Source: Clostridiales bacterium
Lineage (GTDB): Bacteria > Bacillota > Clostridia > Oscillospirales > Oscillospiraceae
NCBI GenBank assembly: GCA_022774865.1
Contig: JALFLH010000015.1
Coordinates: 52,419 to 116,418 of the forward strand
DNA length: 64,000 bases
Direction of reading: 5' to 3'
The position numbers were made by a program, and so were the translations under genes. Positions 17,062 through 24,823 of this stretch are shown here, piece by piece. Position 1 is the first letter of the stretch, and every line of letters starts with the position of its first letter. A model generated the notes under the pieces. That model ran no database searches. It saw only the letters and a list, made by a program, of their open reading frames with translations, and had not been told where the DNA came from.

Positions 17062-17092
17062 AAATATTCACTATTTGTGAATTTTATTCGTA
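17062..17092. promoter_or_regulatory. Candidate ArgR operator upstream of argC
   Basis: ATTCAC-TATTT-GTGAAT (17066-17082) is an AT-rich inverted repeat, followed by TTTATTCG. Read leftward this gives CGAATAAAATTCAC, close to the ARG-box consensus (TGAATAAAAATTCA-like) with one base missing. Position just upstream of the -35 fits arginine-responsive control. This is inference from consensus memory. Confidence 0.45.
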
Positions 17093-17174
17093 TTGGCCTG
17101 TTTTCAGCCCGGGCTTTCATTCAATTATGCCAAACACTGGAAAAACGGGACGGAGCGGCATCCCGGCGCACCGG

Positions 17175-18512
17175 TCAGGCCGACAGCCTGCGCATCCAGA
17201 GCCTTTTCCGGAAGATGACCAGAGAGATGGCGAAGCGGACGCATTCCTCCAGCGACAGGATGAAGTAGACATAGGGAATGGACAGCTTCAGCACAAAGCC
17301 GGCAAGCAGTCCCAGCGGGACGCCGAAGCCCCAGGTGCCGATCAGATCGATGGCCATGCTGTACTGGGTCTGTCCGCCGCTGCGGATGATGCCGCCGCCC
17401 AGAATCATGTTCATCACCTTGAAGGGAACAACCAGCGCGTAGGCCACCAGAATCTGGCCGGTCAGGGCTTTCACCGCCGGCTCCACCTGATAGATTTCCA
17501 CATAGATACCCCGGAAAGCGGCGACCAGCAGGCCCAGTCCCACGGCTCCTGCAAAGCCCATCAGAATCAGCTTTTTCGACTCCCGGTAGGCATCGTCAAA
17601 GGCACCCTCGCCCAGCCGCTTGCCAATGAGGACGCCGGCGGCCTGGGACAGGCCGCACAGTGCGCCGATGGTCAGTCCCACGATGGGGTTGATCAGGGTC
17701 ATGGCGGCGGACGCGGCGGTGCCCAGATGGCCGTAAATGGCGGCGTAGACGTTTTCGCCCAGGCTCCACATCAGCTCACATACCAGAATGGGCAGGAGCA
17801 TCCGGACGTACTGCCGGTAGTTGAAGCTTGCGCGGGGCGCGGCGGGGCAGGCGGCAAGGCAGTTTCGATAGGGCAGGAACAGAAGCAGCATGATCAGAAA
17901 ATTGGCGGTCTGGGAAACCAGCGTGGCAACGGCCGCGCCGTTGGCGCCCATGGCGGGAAAACCCAGTTTTCCGAAAATCAGCGCATAATTCAGACCGGTA
18001 TTCAGCAGAGCCGCTGCAATGCTGGCATACAGGGGCAGGGACGCTTTTTCCATGCACCGCAGCAGGGTGCCCAGCAGGATGGATCCGGCGATGGGCAAAA
18101 AGGTTCCGGCCACAATTGTAAGATACCCGGCGGCGGCCGCGACGGTGGCACCATCCGGAATGTAAAGCCCCATGATCTGCTTCGGAAGCCCCAGACACAC
18201 CGCGGTGAACACCCCGGCCAGCGCCAGACAGAGCAGCAGATTTCCGAAAAAGCTGCGGCGGATCTCCCGCTGGTTTTTGCTTCCCAGATACTGGGAAATC
18301 ATAATGCCGGCCACCGCGCCCACGGCGGAGGCCAGCACGGAAAACATGGATGTAAATTTGCCGGCAATGCCCACGCCCGCCACGCTGACGCTGCCGAGCT
18401 GACCGATCATAATCTGATCCACGATGCTGAAGGAGGACTGCAGCAGACTCTGCAGGGCGGCAGGCACCGCCAGCGCGCCCACGGCGCGGAAAAAGGATTT
18501 GCTGTGTTCCAT
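17175..18512 (-). CDS. MATE family multidrug/metabolite exporter
   Basis: 445 residues forming about 12 hydrophobic segments in two related halves. The N-terminal half has the MATE signature region LQSLLQSSFSIVDQIMIGQLG followed by a short cytosolic SKNQREIRR loop; the second half repeats the pattern around ENVYAAIYGHLG. These transporters export cationic compounds using a sodium or proton gradient. GGGGAGG precedes the ATG. The neighbouring LacI gene has its own promoter, so linkage to it is not required. Confidence 0.85.
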   Translation of the reverse strand: MEHSKSFFRAVGALAVPAALQSLLQSSFSIVDQIMIGQLGSVSVAGVGIAGKFTSMFSVLASAVGAVAGIMISQYLGSKNQREIRRSFFGNLLLCLALAGVFTAVCLGLPKQIMGLYIPDGATVAAAAGYLTIVAGTFLPIAGSILLGTLLRCMEKASLPLYASIAAALLNTGLNYALIFGKLGFPAMGANGAAVATLVSQTANFLIMLLLFLPYRNCLAACPAAPRASFNYRQYVRMLLPILVCELMWSLGENVYAAIYGHLGTAASAAMTLINPIVGLTIGALCGLSQAAGVLIGKRLGEGAFDDAYRESKKLILMGFAGAVGLGLLVAAFRGIYVEIYQVEPAVKALTGQILVAYALVVPFKVMNMILGGGIIRSGGQTQYSMAIDLIGTWGFGVPLGLLAGFVLKLSIPYVYFILSLEECVRFAISLVIFRKRLWMRRLSA

Positions 18513-18544
18513 AAGGGAACCTCCCCGTGAAAATTTGTGGCTTT

Positions 18545-18573
18545 ATTGTATCGCCTGTCAGGTGGAATTGCAA
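18545..18573 (-). promoter_or_regulatory. Promoter of the MATE gene
   Basis: Leftward TTGCAA (18573-18568), 17 bases, TACAAT (18550-18545). Confidence 0.6.
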
Positions 18574-18669
18574 AAGTTAAACGCATAACCAACCACAAAA
18601 GAAACCGCCAGAATTTGTATTTTGTGTACAAAATGCCCCGAAAGGCCAATGCGCTTTTCAGAGCCGTGC

Positions 18670-19671
18670 TTACCGGGTGCTCTCCCGCGCAATGAGCCGC
18701 ACCGGCAGGCGGACCAGCACCTCCGTTTCACGGCCCTGTTTCAGCAGCCGCAGCTTTTCCACGGCGATTTTGGCCCGCAGGGGGATGTCCTGCCGGACGG
18801 TGGTCAGGGTGGGGGAAAGGAGGGTACACAGGGGCGTGTCATCAAAGCCTGCCAGGTTGATGTCCCCGGGAACGGCGATTCCCTGCCCGGTCAGAAACCG
18901 GAGTAGTTCTGCGGCATAGACATCGGACACCACAAAAACCGCCGTAAAGGTACGCAGCAGCCCCAGATTCTCCAGATAAAAAGCCTGCCGGGCTTCCCGC
19001 TGCATGGGAACCAGCAAAAAGTCCGTCCGTTCCGGGCCGAAGCCTGCGCGAAAACCGTCAATCCGCTCCTTGTCCACGCAGATCTCATTATCGGCAATGC
19101 ACACGGCCCGCCTGTGCCCCCGGGCTTTGAAATAGGCGCCTACCTGACACCCGCCGTCAAAATTGTCGATGGTGATGTTGCAGATACCCGGCGCGTTGGC
19201 GCAGCCGCCGTCATAGACCACAAAGGGAATGCGCATATGGCTGCGCAGATACACATAGTCCGCGTCGCAGAAGCCGATGAGCACCAGCCCCTCCAGATTC
19301 CACATGGAGGCAAAGCGGATGATCTGCTCCCGGTCGGTGGTCTTTTTGACCATCATGAACAGCCCCGCCTGTTCAATCTCCGTGGACAGGGCGTTCAGAG
19401 AGGAGGCGATGAATGCATCCTCCAAAGTGCGGCCCTCGTATTTCTCGTGGTCATTGACCACCACGCCAATGATCCGGGAGGCGTTCTGAGCCAGCAGAAT
19501 GCCCGCCATACTGGGAATATACTGCCGCTGTTCCAAAGCCTGCTGCACCCGGCGGACAGTTTCGTCGGAAGCCCTTGCCCTTTTTCCATGGAGCACGTTG
19601 GACACCGTGGCGGTGCTCAGACCCAGCTCCTCGGCGATATCCCGGATTGTTACCCGTTTTTCTTCCTTCAT
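18670..19671 (-). CDS. LacI-family transcriptional regulator
   Basis: 333 residues. The N-terminal helix-turn-helix (VTIRDIAEELGLSTATVSNVL, residues about 7-27) and the hinge are classic LacI, followed by a periplasmic-binding-like sensor domain ending LPVRLIARESTR. The sensor motif INLAGFDDTPLC matches the family. It probably responds to a sugar or nucleoside; no sugar utilisation genes are adjacent, so its target is unknown. A GGAGG lies 11 bases before the ATG. Confidence 0.9.
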   Translation of the reverse strand: MKEEKRVTIRDIAEELGLSTATVSNVLHGKRARASDETVRRVQQALEQRQYIPSMAGILLAQNASRIIGVVVNDHEKYEGRTLEDAFIASSLNALSTEIEQAGLFMMVKKTTDREQIIRFASMWNLEGLVLIGFCDADYVYLRSHMRIPFVVYDGGCANAPGICNITIDNFDGGCQVGAYFKARGHRRAVCIADNEICVDKERIDGFRAGFGPERTDFLLVPMQREARQAFYLENLGLLRTFTAVFVVSDVYAAELLRFLTGQGIAVPGDINLAGFDDTPLCTLLSPTLTTVRQDIPLRAKIAVEKLRLLKQGRETEVLVRLPVRLIARESTR

Positions 19672-19698
19672 CGGTCTCTTTTCCTCCCGTTTTTCTGA

Positions 19699-19727
19699 AT
19701 AGTATCAGATTTCGGAAGGAAACGCAA
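19699..19727 (-). promoter_or_regulatory. Promoter of the lacI-family gene
   Basis: Leftward TTGCGT (19727-19722), 17 bases, TACTAT (19704-19699). It is separated by 11 bases from the -35 of the divergent carrier promoter. Confidence 0.6.
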
Positions 19728-19738
19728 CCGGCTTTTGA

Positions 19739-19767
19739 TTGAATCCGGGGCGGTTATGTGGTATAAT
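19739..19767 (+). promoter_or_regulatory. Promoter of the ArsB/SLC13-type carrier gene
   Basis: TTGAAT (19739-19744), 17 bases, TATAAT (19762-19767). It is divergent from the LacI gene, so the LacI-type protein could also act here. Confidence 0.65.
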
Positions 19768-19805
19768 CAGGCATCCATATTCCATCCGCAGAAAGGAAGA
19801 GGCCT

Positions 19806-21086
19806 ATGATCCCCGCAGCGGTGCTGTTCGTTTTGACCTATGTGCTGATGATGACCTTCGGCAAATACCGTCCCATCATCGCCCTTGCGTCCGGCCTTGT
19901 CTATGTGCTCACCGGGATGCTGCCGGTTTCGGAGCTTCCCGGCAGTCTGGATTTCAATGTGCTGCTGATGATCGGCGGCACCATGGGCATTGTGCGGCTG
20001 TTCATCGACAGCCGGATGCCCGAGCGTCTGGCAGACCTGATCATGAAGCGGGTGCCCAATGTCCGGTGGGCTGCCGTGGGCCTGAGTCTGTTCGCCGGGC
20101 TGATCTCCGCGTTTGTGGATAATGTGGCAACGGTTCTGATGGTGGCGCCGGTTGCCGTGGCCGTCTGCCGCAAGCTGAAAACCAATCCCGTCCCCTTCAT
20201 CATCTGCATTGCCGTATCCTCCAATCTGCAGGGCGCCGCCACGCTGGTGGGCGACACCACCGCGATCATGCTGGGCTCTGCCCTGCATATGAGCTTTGCG
20301 GATTTCTTCTGGTACCACGGCAGACCCGCCATCTTCTTTGCCGTGGAGCTGGGGGCAGTGCTGTCCGCGCTGATCATTTTCTTCCTTTTCCGCCGGGAAA
20401 AGGCGCCCATTTCCCAAAGCGGCCCATTGACCGAAGTGACCGATTATGTGCCCACCGTTTTGCTGGTGGGTACCATCGCGCTGCTGATCTGTGCCTCCTT
20501 CGCGCCGGAATCCTGGAACCTGCCCGCGGAAACCAACGGGATTCTCTGCTGCGCCATGCTGGCGGTGGGGCTGATGACCGGTTTTGCCAGGCAGAAACGC
20601 CCGGACGCCGTCACACGCCCGCTGAAGGCCATTGATTTTGAGACGCTGGTACTGCTGGTTGGGTTGTTTCTCATGATCGGCGGCATCACCCATACGGGCG
20701 TCGTCGGCGCGCTGGCCGCGCTGCTGGCGAAGCTGGGGGGCGGCAGCGTCTTTCGGATGTACACCATCGTCGTCTGGGCCTCCGTGCTGATCTCCGCCTT
20801 TATTGACAACATTCCCTATGTGGCCACCATGATTCCGGTCATTGCCGGCCTGGCCGCGCAGATGGGCTGCGATCCCACGCCGCTGTATTTCGGCCTGCTG
20901 AGCGGCGCGACTCTGGGCGGCAACATCACGCCCATCGGCGCTTCCGCCAACATCGCCGCCATCGGCATTCTGCGCAGGGAGGGCTATGAAGTGCCCAATT
21001 CCGACTTTTTCAGGATCGGCATTCCCTTCACCCTATCCGCCATGATCCCTGCCTATCTTTACATCTGGATGGTATACGGTATATAA
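19806..21086 (+). CDS. ArsB/NhaD/SLC13-superfamily ion transporter
   Basis: 426 residues with 11-12 hydrophobic segments. Two internally repeated signatures, ISAFVDNVATVLMVAPV (about residues 100-116) and ISAFIDNIPYVATMIPV (about 335-351), plus LLSGATLGGNITPIGASAN, mark the ion-transporter superfamily of anion and sodium/proton carriers. No ars genes are nearby, so arsenite export is not supported; a dicarboxylate, sulfate or Na+/H+ role is equally possible. AAGGAAGAGG precedes the ATG. It ends with a terminator at 21095-21124. Confidence 0.82.
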   Translation: MIPAAVLFVLTYVLMMTFGKYRPIIALASGLVYVLTGMLPVSELPGSLDFNVLLMIGGTMGIVRLFIDSRMPERLADLIMKRVPNVRWAAVGLSLFAGLISAFVDNVATVLMVAPVAVAVCRKLKTNPVPFIICIAVSSNLQGAATLVGDTTAIMLGSALHMSFADFFWYHGRPAIFFAVELGAVLSALIIFFLFRREKAPISQSGPLTEVTDYVPTVLLVGTIALLICASFAPESWNLPAETNGILCCAMLAVGLMTGFARQKRPDAVTRPLKAIDFETLVLLVGLFLMIGGITHTGVVGALAALLAKLGGGSVFRMYTIVVWASVLISAFIDNIPYVATMIPVIAGLAAQMGCDPTPLYFGLLSGATLGGNITPIGASANIAAIGILRREGYEVPNSDFFRIGIPFTLSAMIPAYLYIWMVYGI

Positions 21087-21094
21087 AACTGCAC

Positions 21095-21124
21095 AAATAC
21101 CCGCGGTCCGAACGGTGGGTATTT
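21095..21124 (+). terminator. Hairpin terminator after the carrier gene
   Basis: AAATACCC (21095-21102) pairs with GGGTATTT (21117-21124), leaving a GC-rich loop, just after the stop codon at 21086. Confidence 0.6.
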
Positions 21125-21170
21125 CTATTGCAGGGCAACCCCATTTTCGCCGTTCCGGGGCGAAAAGATA

Positions 21171-21199
21171 TTGTATTCTTCATCGGGATGAGATATAAT
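21171..21199 (+). promoter_or_regulatory. Promoter of the rubrerythrin-VIT1 gene
   Basis: TTGTAT (21171-21176), 17 bases, perfect TATAAT (21194-21199). AAAGGAGG follows before the ATG at 21248. Confidence 0.65.
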
Positions 21200-21247
21200 A
21201 CTTCCGGCATTTCCCATCGAATGCACCCTTGAAAAGGAGGAATCGTC

Positions 21248-22129
21248 ATGAACAGGGCCATTTCCCCGGAGGCCTCCGCCGTGATCCGGAAGATGCAGCA
21301 GAACGAACTGACGGAAAGCGTCATCTACGCCGAGATCGCGCGATTTGCCAAGGGGGAAGGAAACAGGCAGACCCTCCTGCGGCTGTCCCGGGAGGAAAAA
21401 GCGCACTACGAAATCTGGAAACAGTACACAGGACTGGAGCTGAAGCCGGAGAAAAAGAAGGTTTTCAAATTCAAGCTCCTGGCCCGGATTCTGGGCTTTA
21501 CCTTCGCGGTGAAGCTGATGGAGCGGGGCGAGGAGAACGCCCAGTCCGCGTACGACCTGCTGGCCAGGGAAGTGGAGGAAAGCGTCCAGATCCGGCAGCA
21601 GGAGGAAGAACATGAGCAGGCGCTGCTTTCCATGCTGGACGAGGAGCGGCTGAAGTACGTGGGCAGCATGGTGCTGGGACTGAACGACGCGCTGGTGGAG
21701 CTGACCGGCTCGCTGGCCGGGTTCGTGTTCGCGCTGCAGAATACCCGGATGGTGGCCGTATCCGGTCTGATTGTGGGTATTTCCGCCACGTTTTCCATGG
21801 CGTCCAGCGAATTTCTCTCCGCCCGCAGTGAGGGACGCGGCGACGCGCTGAAGTCGTGCACCTACACGGGCATCGCCTATCTGATTACGGTGGTGCTGTT
21901 GATCGCGCCGTATCTGATCTTCGACAACAGTCATTACATTCTGGCGCTGATCTGTATGCTGGCCGTGGTGGTACTGATCATCGCGGGCTTCACCTACTAC
22001 ACCAGCGTGGCCATGGATCAGGCTTTCAAGTCCCGGTTTCTGGAAATGGCCGCCATCAGCATCGGCGTGGCTGTCCTCTCCTTTGTGGTGGGCGTACTGG
22101 CCAAGCAATTTCTGGGTGTGGATGTGTAA
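21248..22129 (+). CDS. Ferritin-like (rubrerythrin) domain fused to VIT1/CCC1 iron transporter
   Basis: 293 residues in two parts. Residues 1-135 are a four-helix ferritin-like domain with likely diiron ligands E20, E50 and H53 (EEKAH), E92, and E119 and H122 (EEEHE). Residues 140-293 are a VIT1/CCC1 membrane domain with five hydrophobic segments, beginning YVGSMVLGLNDALVELTGSLAG. This architecture matches membrane-bound ferritin (MbfA-type) proteins that export iron and protect against iron/peroxide stress. The role here is inferred from architecture. It is monocistronic with its own promoter. Confidence 0.87.
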   Translation: MNRAISPEASAVIRKMQQNELTESVIYAEIARFAKGEGNRQTLLRLSREEKAHYEIWKQYTGLELKPEKKKVFKFKLLARILGFTFAVKLMERGEENAQSAYDLLAREVEESVQIRQQEEEHEQALLSMLDEERLKYVGSMVLGLNDALVELTGSLAGFVFALQNTRMVAVSGLIVGISATFSMASSEFLSARSEGRGDALKSCTYTGIAYLITVVLLIAPYLIFDNSHYILALICMLAVVVLIIAGFTYYTSVAMDQAFKSRFLEMAAISIGVAVLSFVVGVLAKQFLGVDV

Positions 22130-22167
22130 CAGAAAGACCCCTTGCCTGCGTGGACTGTTTTGTCGGA

Positions 22168-22198
22168 CTGCACAAAAATTGAAATAATTTTTGTGCAG
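22168..22198. promoter_or_regulatory. Perfect palindrome just upstream of the amt promoter
   Basis: CTGCACAAAAATT (22168-22180) and AATTTTTGTGCAG (22186-22198) are a perfect 13-base inverted repeat with a 5-base gap, ending 5 bases before the amt -35. It lacks a T tract after the stem, so an operator for a dimeric regulator is more likely than a terminator. Confidence 0.55.
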
Positions 22199-22202
22199 GG
22201 TG

Positions 22203-22231
22203 TTGACAACTGAAAACCCCTGGTGTAGAAT
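22203..22231 (+). promoter_or_regulatory. Promoter of the amt-PII gene
   Basis: Perfect TTGACA (22203-22208), 17 bases, TAGAAT (22226-22231). Transcription should begin near 22238, immediately before a long hairpin. Confidence 0.78.
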
Positions 22232-22243
22232 GCAGTCCATAAA

Positions 22244-22286
22244 GGCAAGGGCGTCTTTAAGCGGTGAGCTTAAAGACGCCTTTGCC
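22244..22286 (+). promoter_or_regulatory. 19-bp leader hairpin of amt mRNA
   Basis: Arms 22244-22262 and 22268-22286 pair over 19 positions (one G-U), with a GGTGA loop. The stem begins about six bases from the predicted mRNA 5' end and is followed by ATTTCTTTTAC, then the ribosome site. It could be a transcription attenuator or an mRNA-stabilising or protein-binding element. Confidence 0.65.
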
Positions 22287-22314
22287 ATTTCTTTTACAGA
22301 AAAGGGGAATTGCA

Positions 22315-24024
22315 ATGACACTGAGCGCGGTCAATACCATCTGGGTGCTGCTGGGCGCGGCACTGGTCTTTTTCATGCAGGCAGGCTTCTCCATGTGCGA
22401 AGCCGGCTTCACACGAGCCAAGAACACGGGCAACATTCTGATGAAGAACCTGATGGACTTCTGCATCGGAACCCCCTGCTTCTGGCTGTTCGGCTTCGGC
22501 ATCATGTTCGGTCTGGGCAACGGCCTGATCGGCTGGCTGGATCCCGGTATTGCCAAGGATTACAGTCAGATTCTTCCTGCCGGCGTGCCGCTCTGGGCTT
22601 ACGCGATTTTCCAGACGGTGTTCTGCGCGACCTCGGCCACCATCGTTTCCGGCGCCATGGCCGAACGCACCAAATTCAGCGCATACTGCATTTATTCAGC
22701 CTGTATCTCCCTGTTTATCTACCCCATCTCCGGCCACTGGATCTGGGGCGGCGGCTGGCTGAGCCAGCTTGGCTTCCATGATTTTGCCGGTTCCACGGCG
22801 GTTCACATGGTCGGCGGCGTGTGTGCCCTGATCGGCGCGGCCATGCTGGGACCCCGGATCGGCAAGTATGACGCCGATGGCAAGCCCAAGGCCATTCTGG
22901 GTCACAACCTGACCTTCGCGGCGCTGGGCGTGTTCATCCTCTGGTTCTGCTGGTTCGGCTTCAACGGCGCTTCCACCGTGGCCATGGATTCCGACGAGGC
23001 AGTCACCAGCGCGGGCCTGATTTTCTTCAACACCAATCTGGCCGCGGCGGTTGCCTGCTGCGTGACACTGATCTTCACCTGGATCCGCTACGGCAAGCCC
23101 GATGTGTCCATGACCTACAACGCCGCGCTGGCCGGTCTTGTGGGCATCACCGCCGGATGTGACGCGGTGTCCCCGCTGGGCGCCGCCATCATGGGCGCGG
23201 TGTTCGGCATCGTGGTGGTGCTGTCCGTGGAGTTCTTCGACAAGGTTGTGAAGATTGACGACCCGGTGGGCGCGATTTCCGTCCACGGTGTCTGCGGTGC
23301 GTTGGGCACCATTCTGACCGGCTTGTTCGCCACCGGCGTTTCCACCGAGAAGGGCCTGTTCTACGGCGGCGGCTTCCATTTCCTGGGTGTCCAGTGCCTG
23401 GGCGTGGTCAGCGTCATCGCCTATGTGGCGGTCATCATTACGGTGGTGTTCGTCCTCATCAAAAAGACCATCGGCCTGCGGGTTGCGCCTGAGGAGGAAA
23501 TCGCCGGTCTGGATGTCTCCGAGCACGGCCTGCTCACGGCTTACGCCGGCTTCGCCATGATGCCGGATACCGCCGCCGAGGACGCGCCTGTGGTGGTCAG
23601 CGGTGAGGTGCCCGTGGCGGAGGCCATTCCCGTGAAGAAGGTGCCGGCCTTTGACGAGGGCACCAGCCCCAAGTTTACCAAGGTGGAAATCATCTGTAAG
23701 GAAACCCGTTTTGAAGCCCTGAAGAATGCCCTGATGGGAATTGGCATTACGGGCATGACCGTATCCCACGTGATGGGCTGCGGCGTGCAGAAGGGCAAAA
23801 CTGAGTACTACCGCGGCGTGGAAGTGAAAGCGGAACTGCTGCCCAAGGTGCAGGTGGATGTGGTCATCAGCAAGGTGCCTGTGCGCAGCGTCATCGAAAC
23901 CGCCAAGAAGGTGCTCTACACCGGCCACATCGGCGACGGCAAGATCTTTGTATACGATGTGGAAAATGTTGTAAAGGTCCGTACCGGCGAGGAAGGGTAC
24001 GACGCTTTACAGGATGTGGAATAA
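22315..24024 (+). CDS. amt: Ammonium transporter fused to a C-terminal PII domain
   Basis: 569 residues. Residues 1 to about 400 are an Amt channel with 11 membrane segments and the twin pore histidines H164 (STAVHMVGG) and H324 (AISVHGVCG). A linker leads to a PII domain at about 455-569, with the T-loop segment [11 protein letters not shown]-loop [12 protein letters not shown] and RTGEE. The residue matching the uridylylated Tyr51 of E. coli GlnB is valine, so regulation by ATP/ADP/2-oxoglutarate binding rather than uridylylation is inferred. ATG 22315 is chosen because AAGGGG lies just upstream; an earlier in-frame codon falls within the leader hairpin. Confidence 0.93.
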   Translation: MTLSAVNTIWVLLGAALVFFMQAGFSMCEAGFTRAKNTGNILMKNLMDFCIGTPCFWLFGFGIMFGLGNGLIGWLDPGIAKDYSQILPAGVPLWAYAIFQTVFCATSATIVSGAMAERTKFSAYCIYSACISLFIYPISGHWIWGGGWLSQLGFHDFAGSTAVHMVGGVCALIGAAMLGPRIGKYDADGKPKAILGHNLTFAALGVFILWFCWFGFNGASTVAMDSDEAVTSAGLIFFNTNLAAAVACCVTLIFTWIRYGKPDVSMTYNAALAGLVGITAGCDAVSPLGAAIMGAVFGIVVVLSVEFFDKVVKIDDPVGAISVHGVCGALGTILTGLFATGVSTEKGLFYGGGFHFLGVQCLGVVSVIAYVAVIITVVFVLIKKTIGLRVAPEEEIAGLDVSEHGLLTAYAGFAMMPDTAAEDAPVVVSGEVPVAEAIPVKKVPAFDEGTSPKFTKVEIICKETRFEALKNALMGIGITGMTVSHVMGCGVQKGKTEYYRGVEVKAELLPKVQVDVVISKVPVRSVIETAKKVLYTGHIGDGKIFVYDVENVVKVRTGEEGYDALQDVE

Positions 24025-24040
24025 AATAGAAAAAACCGAA

Positions 24041-24068
24041 GGGAGAGTCTCAGAAAAGAGACCCTCCC
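24041..24068 (+). promoter_or_regulatory. Hairpin between amt and purC
   Basis: GGGAGAGTCTC (24041-24051) pairs with GAGACCCTCCC (24058-24068), with one internal mismatch. No T tract follows on the plus strand, so readthrough into purC is likely. It may be a processing or pausing site that lowers purC relative to amt. Confidence 0.45.
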
Positions 24069-24097
24069 ACCGGTTGCGTTTAGGAGGAATTAAAAAC

Positions 24098-24811
24098 ATG
24101 GAAAAGAAAGAACAGCTCTACGAAGGCAAGGCCAAGAAAGTGTACGCCACCGACGATCCCGAACTGCTGATTGTGGACTACAAGGATGACGCCACTGCGT
24201 TCAATGGCCTGAAAAAGGGTACCATCGCGGGCAAGGGTGTCATCAACAACCAGATGAGCAACCGCCTGATGGCGAAGCTGGAAAAGAGCGGCGTTCCCAC
24301 CCACTTTGTCCGGGAGCTGAGCGAACGGGAGACTCTGGTGAAGAAGGTTTCCATTGTGCCCCTGGAGGTCATTATCCGCAACATCGCCGCCGGTTCTTTC
24401 TCCAAGCGTTACGGCGTGCCCGAGGGCGTGGTCTTTGAGCAGCCCACCATCGAATTCTCCTATAAGAACGACGAGCTGGGCGATCCCCTGCTCAACAGCT
24501 ATCACGCCCTGGCGCTGAAGCTGGCAACCCCCGCCGAAATCGAGACCATCAAGGATTACTCCTTCCGGGTCAATGATTTTCTGAAAGCCTTCTGGAAGGA
24601 ATGCGGCGTCACGCTGGTGGACTTCAAGCTGGAGTTCGGCCGGCTGTCCGACGGTACCATCGTGCTGGCCGACGAGATCAGCCCCGACACCAGCCGCCTG
24701 TGGGACGCCAAGACCGGCGAAAAGCTGGACAAGGATCGCTTCCGCCGGGATATGGGCGGCGTGGAAGAGGCCTACGCGGAGATCATGAGCCGCCTGGAAG
24801 CCCACCTGTAA
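24098..24811 (+). CDS. purC: Phosphoribosylaminoimidazole-succinocarboxamide synthase
   Basis: 237 residues, standard PurC length. Signatures include [10 protein letters not shown] at the N-terminus, the SAICAR synthetase motifs [18 protein letters not shown] and [13 protein letters not shown]. It ligates aspartate to CAIR using ATP in purine synthesis. A TAGGAGGA site precedes the ATG at 24098. It is followed 12 bases later by purF. No promoter was seen between amt and purC. Confidence 0.96.
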   Translation: MEKKEQLYEGKAKKVYATDDPELLIVDYKDDATAFNGLKKGTIAGKGVINNQMSNRLMAKLEKSGVPTHFVRELSERETLVKKVSIVPLEVIIRNIAAGSFSKRYGVPEGVVFEQPTIEFSYKNDELGDPLLNSYHALALKLATPAEIETIKDYSFRVNDFLKAFWKECGVTLVDFKLEFGRLSDGTIVLADEISPDTSRLWDAKTGEKLDKDRFRRDMGGVEEAYAEIMSRLEAHL

Positions 24812-24823
24812 GAGGAGACGCCA

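Noticed and set aside
19806..21086. Arsenite efflux pump
   Set aside because: The fold fits ArsB but there is no arsR, arsA or arsC nearby; only the superfamily can be stated.
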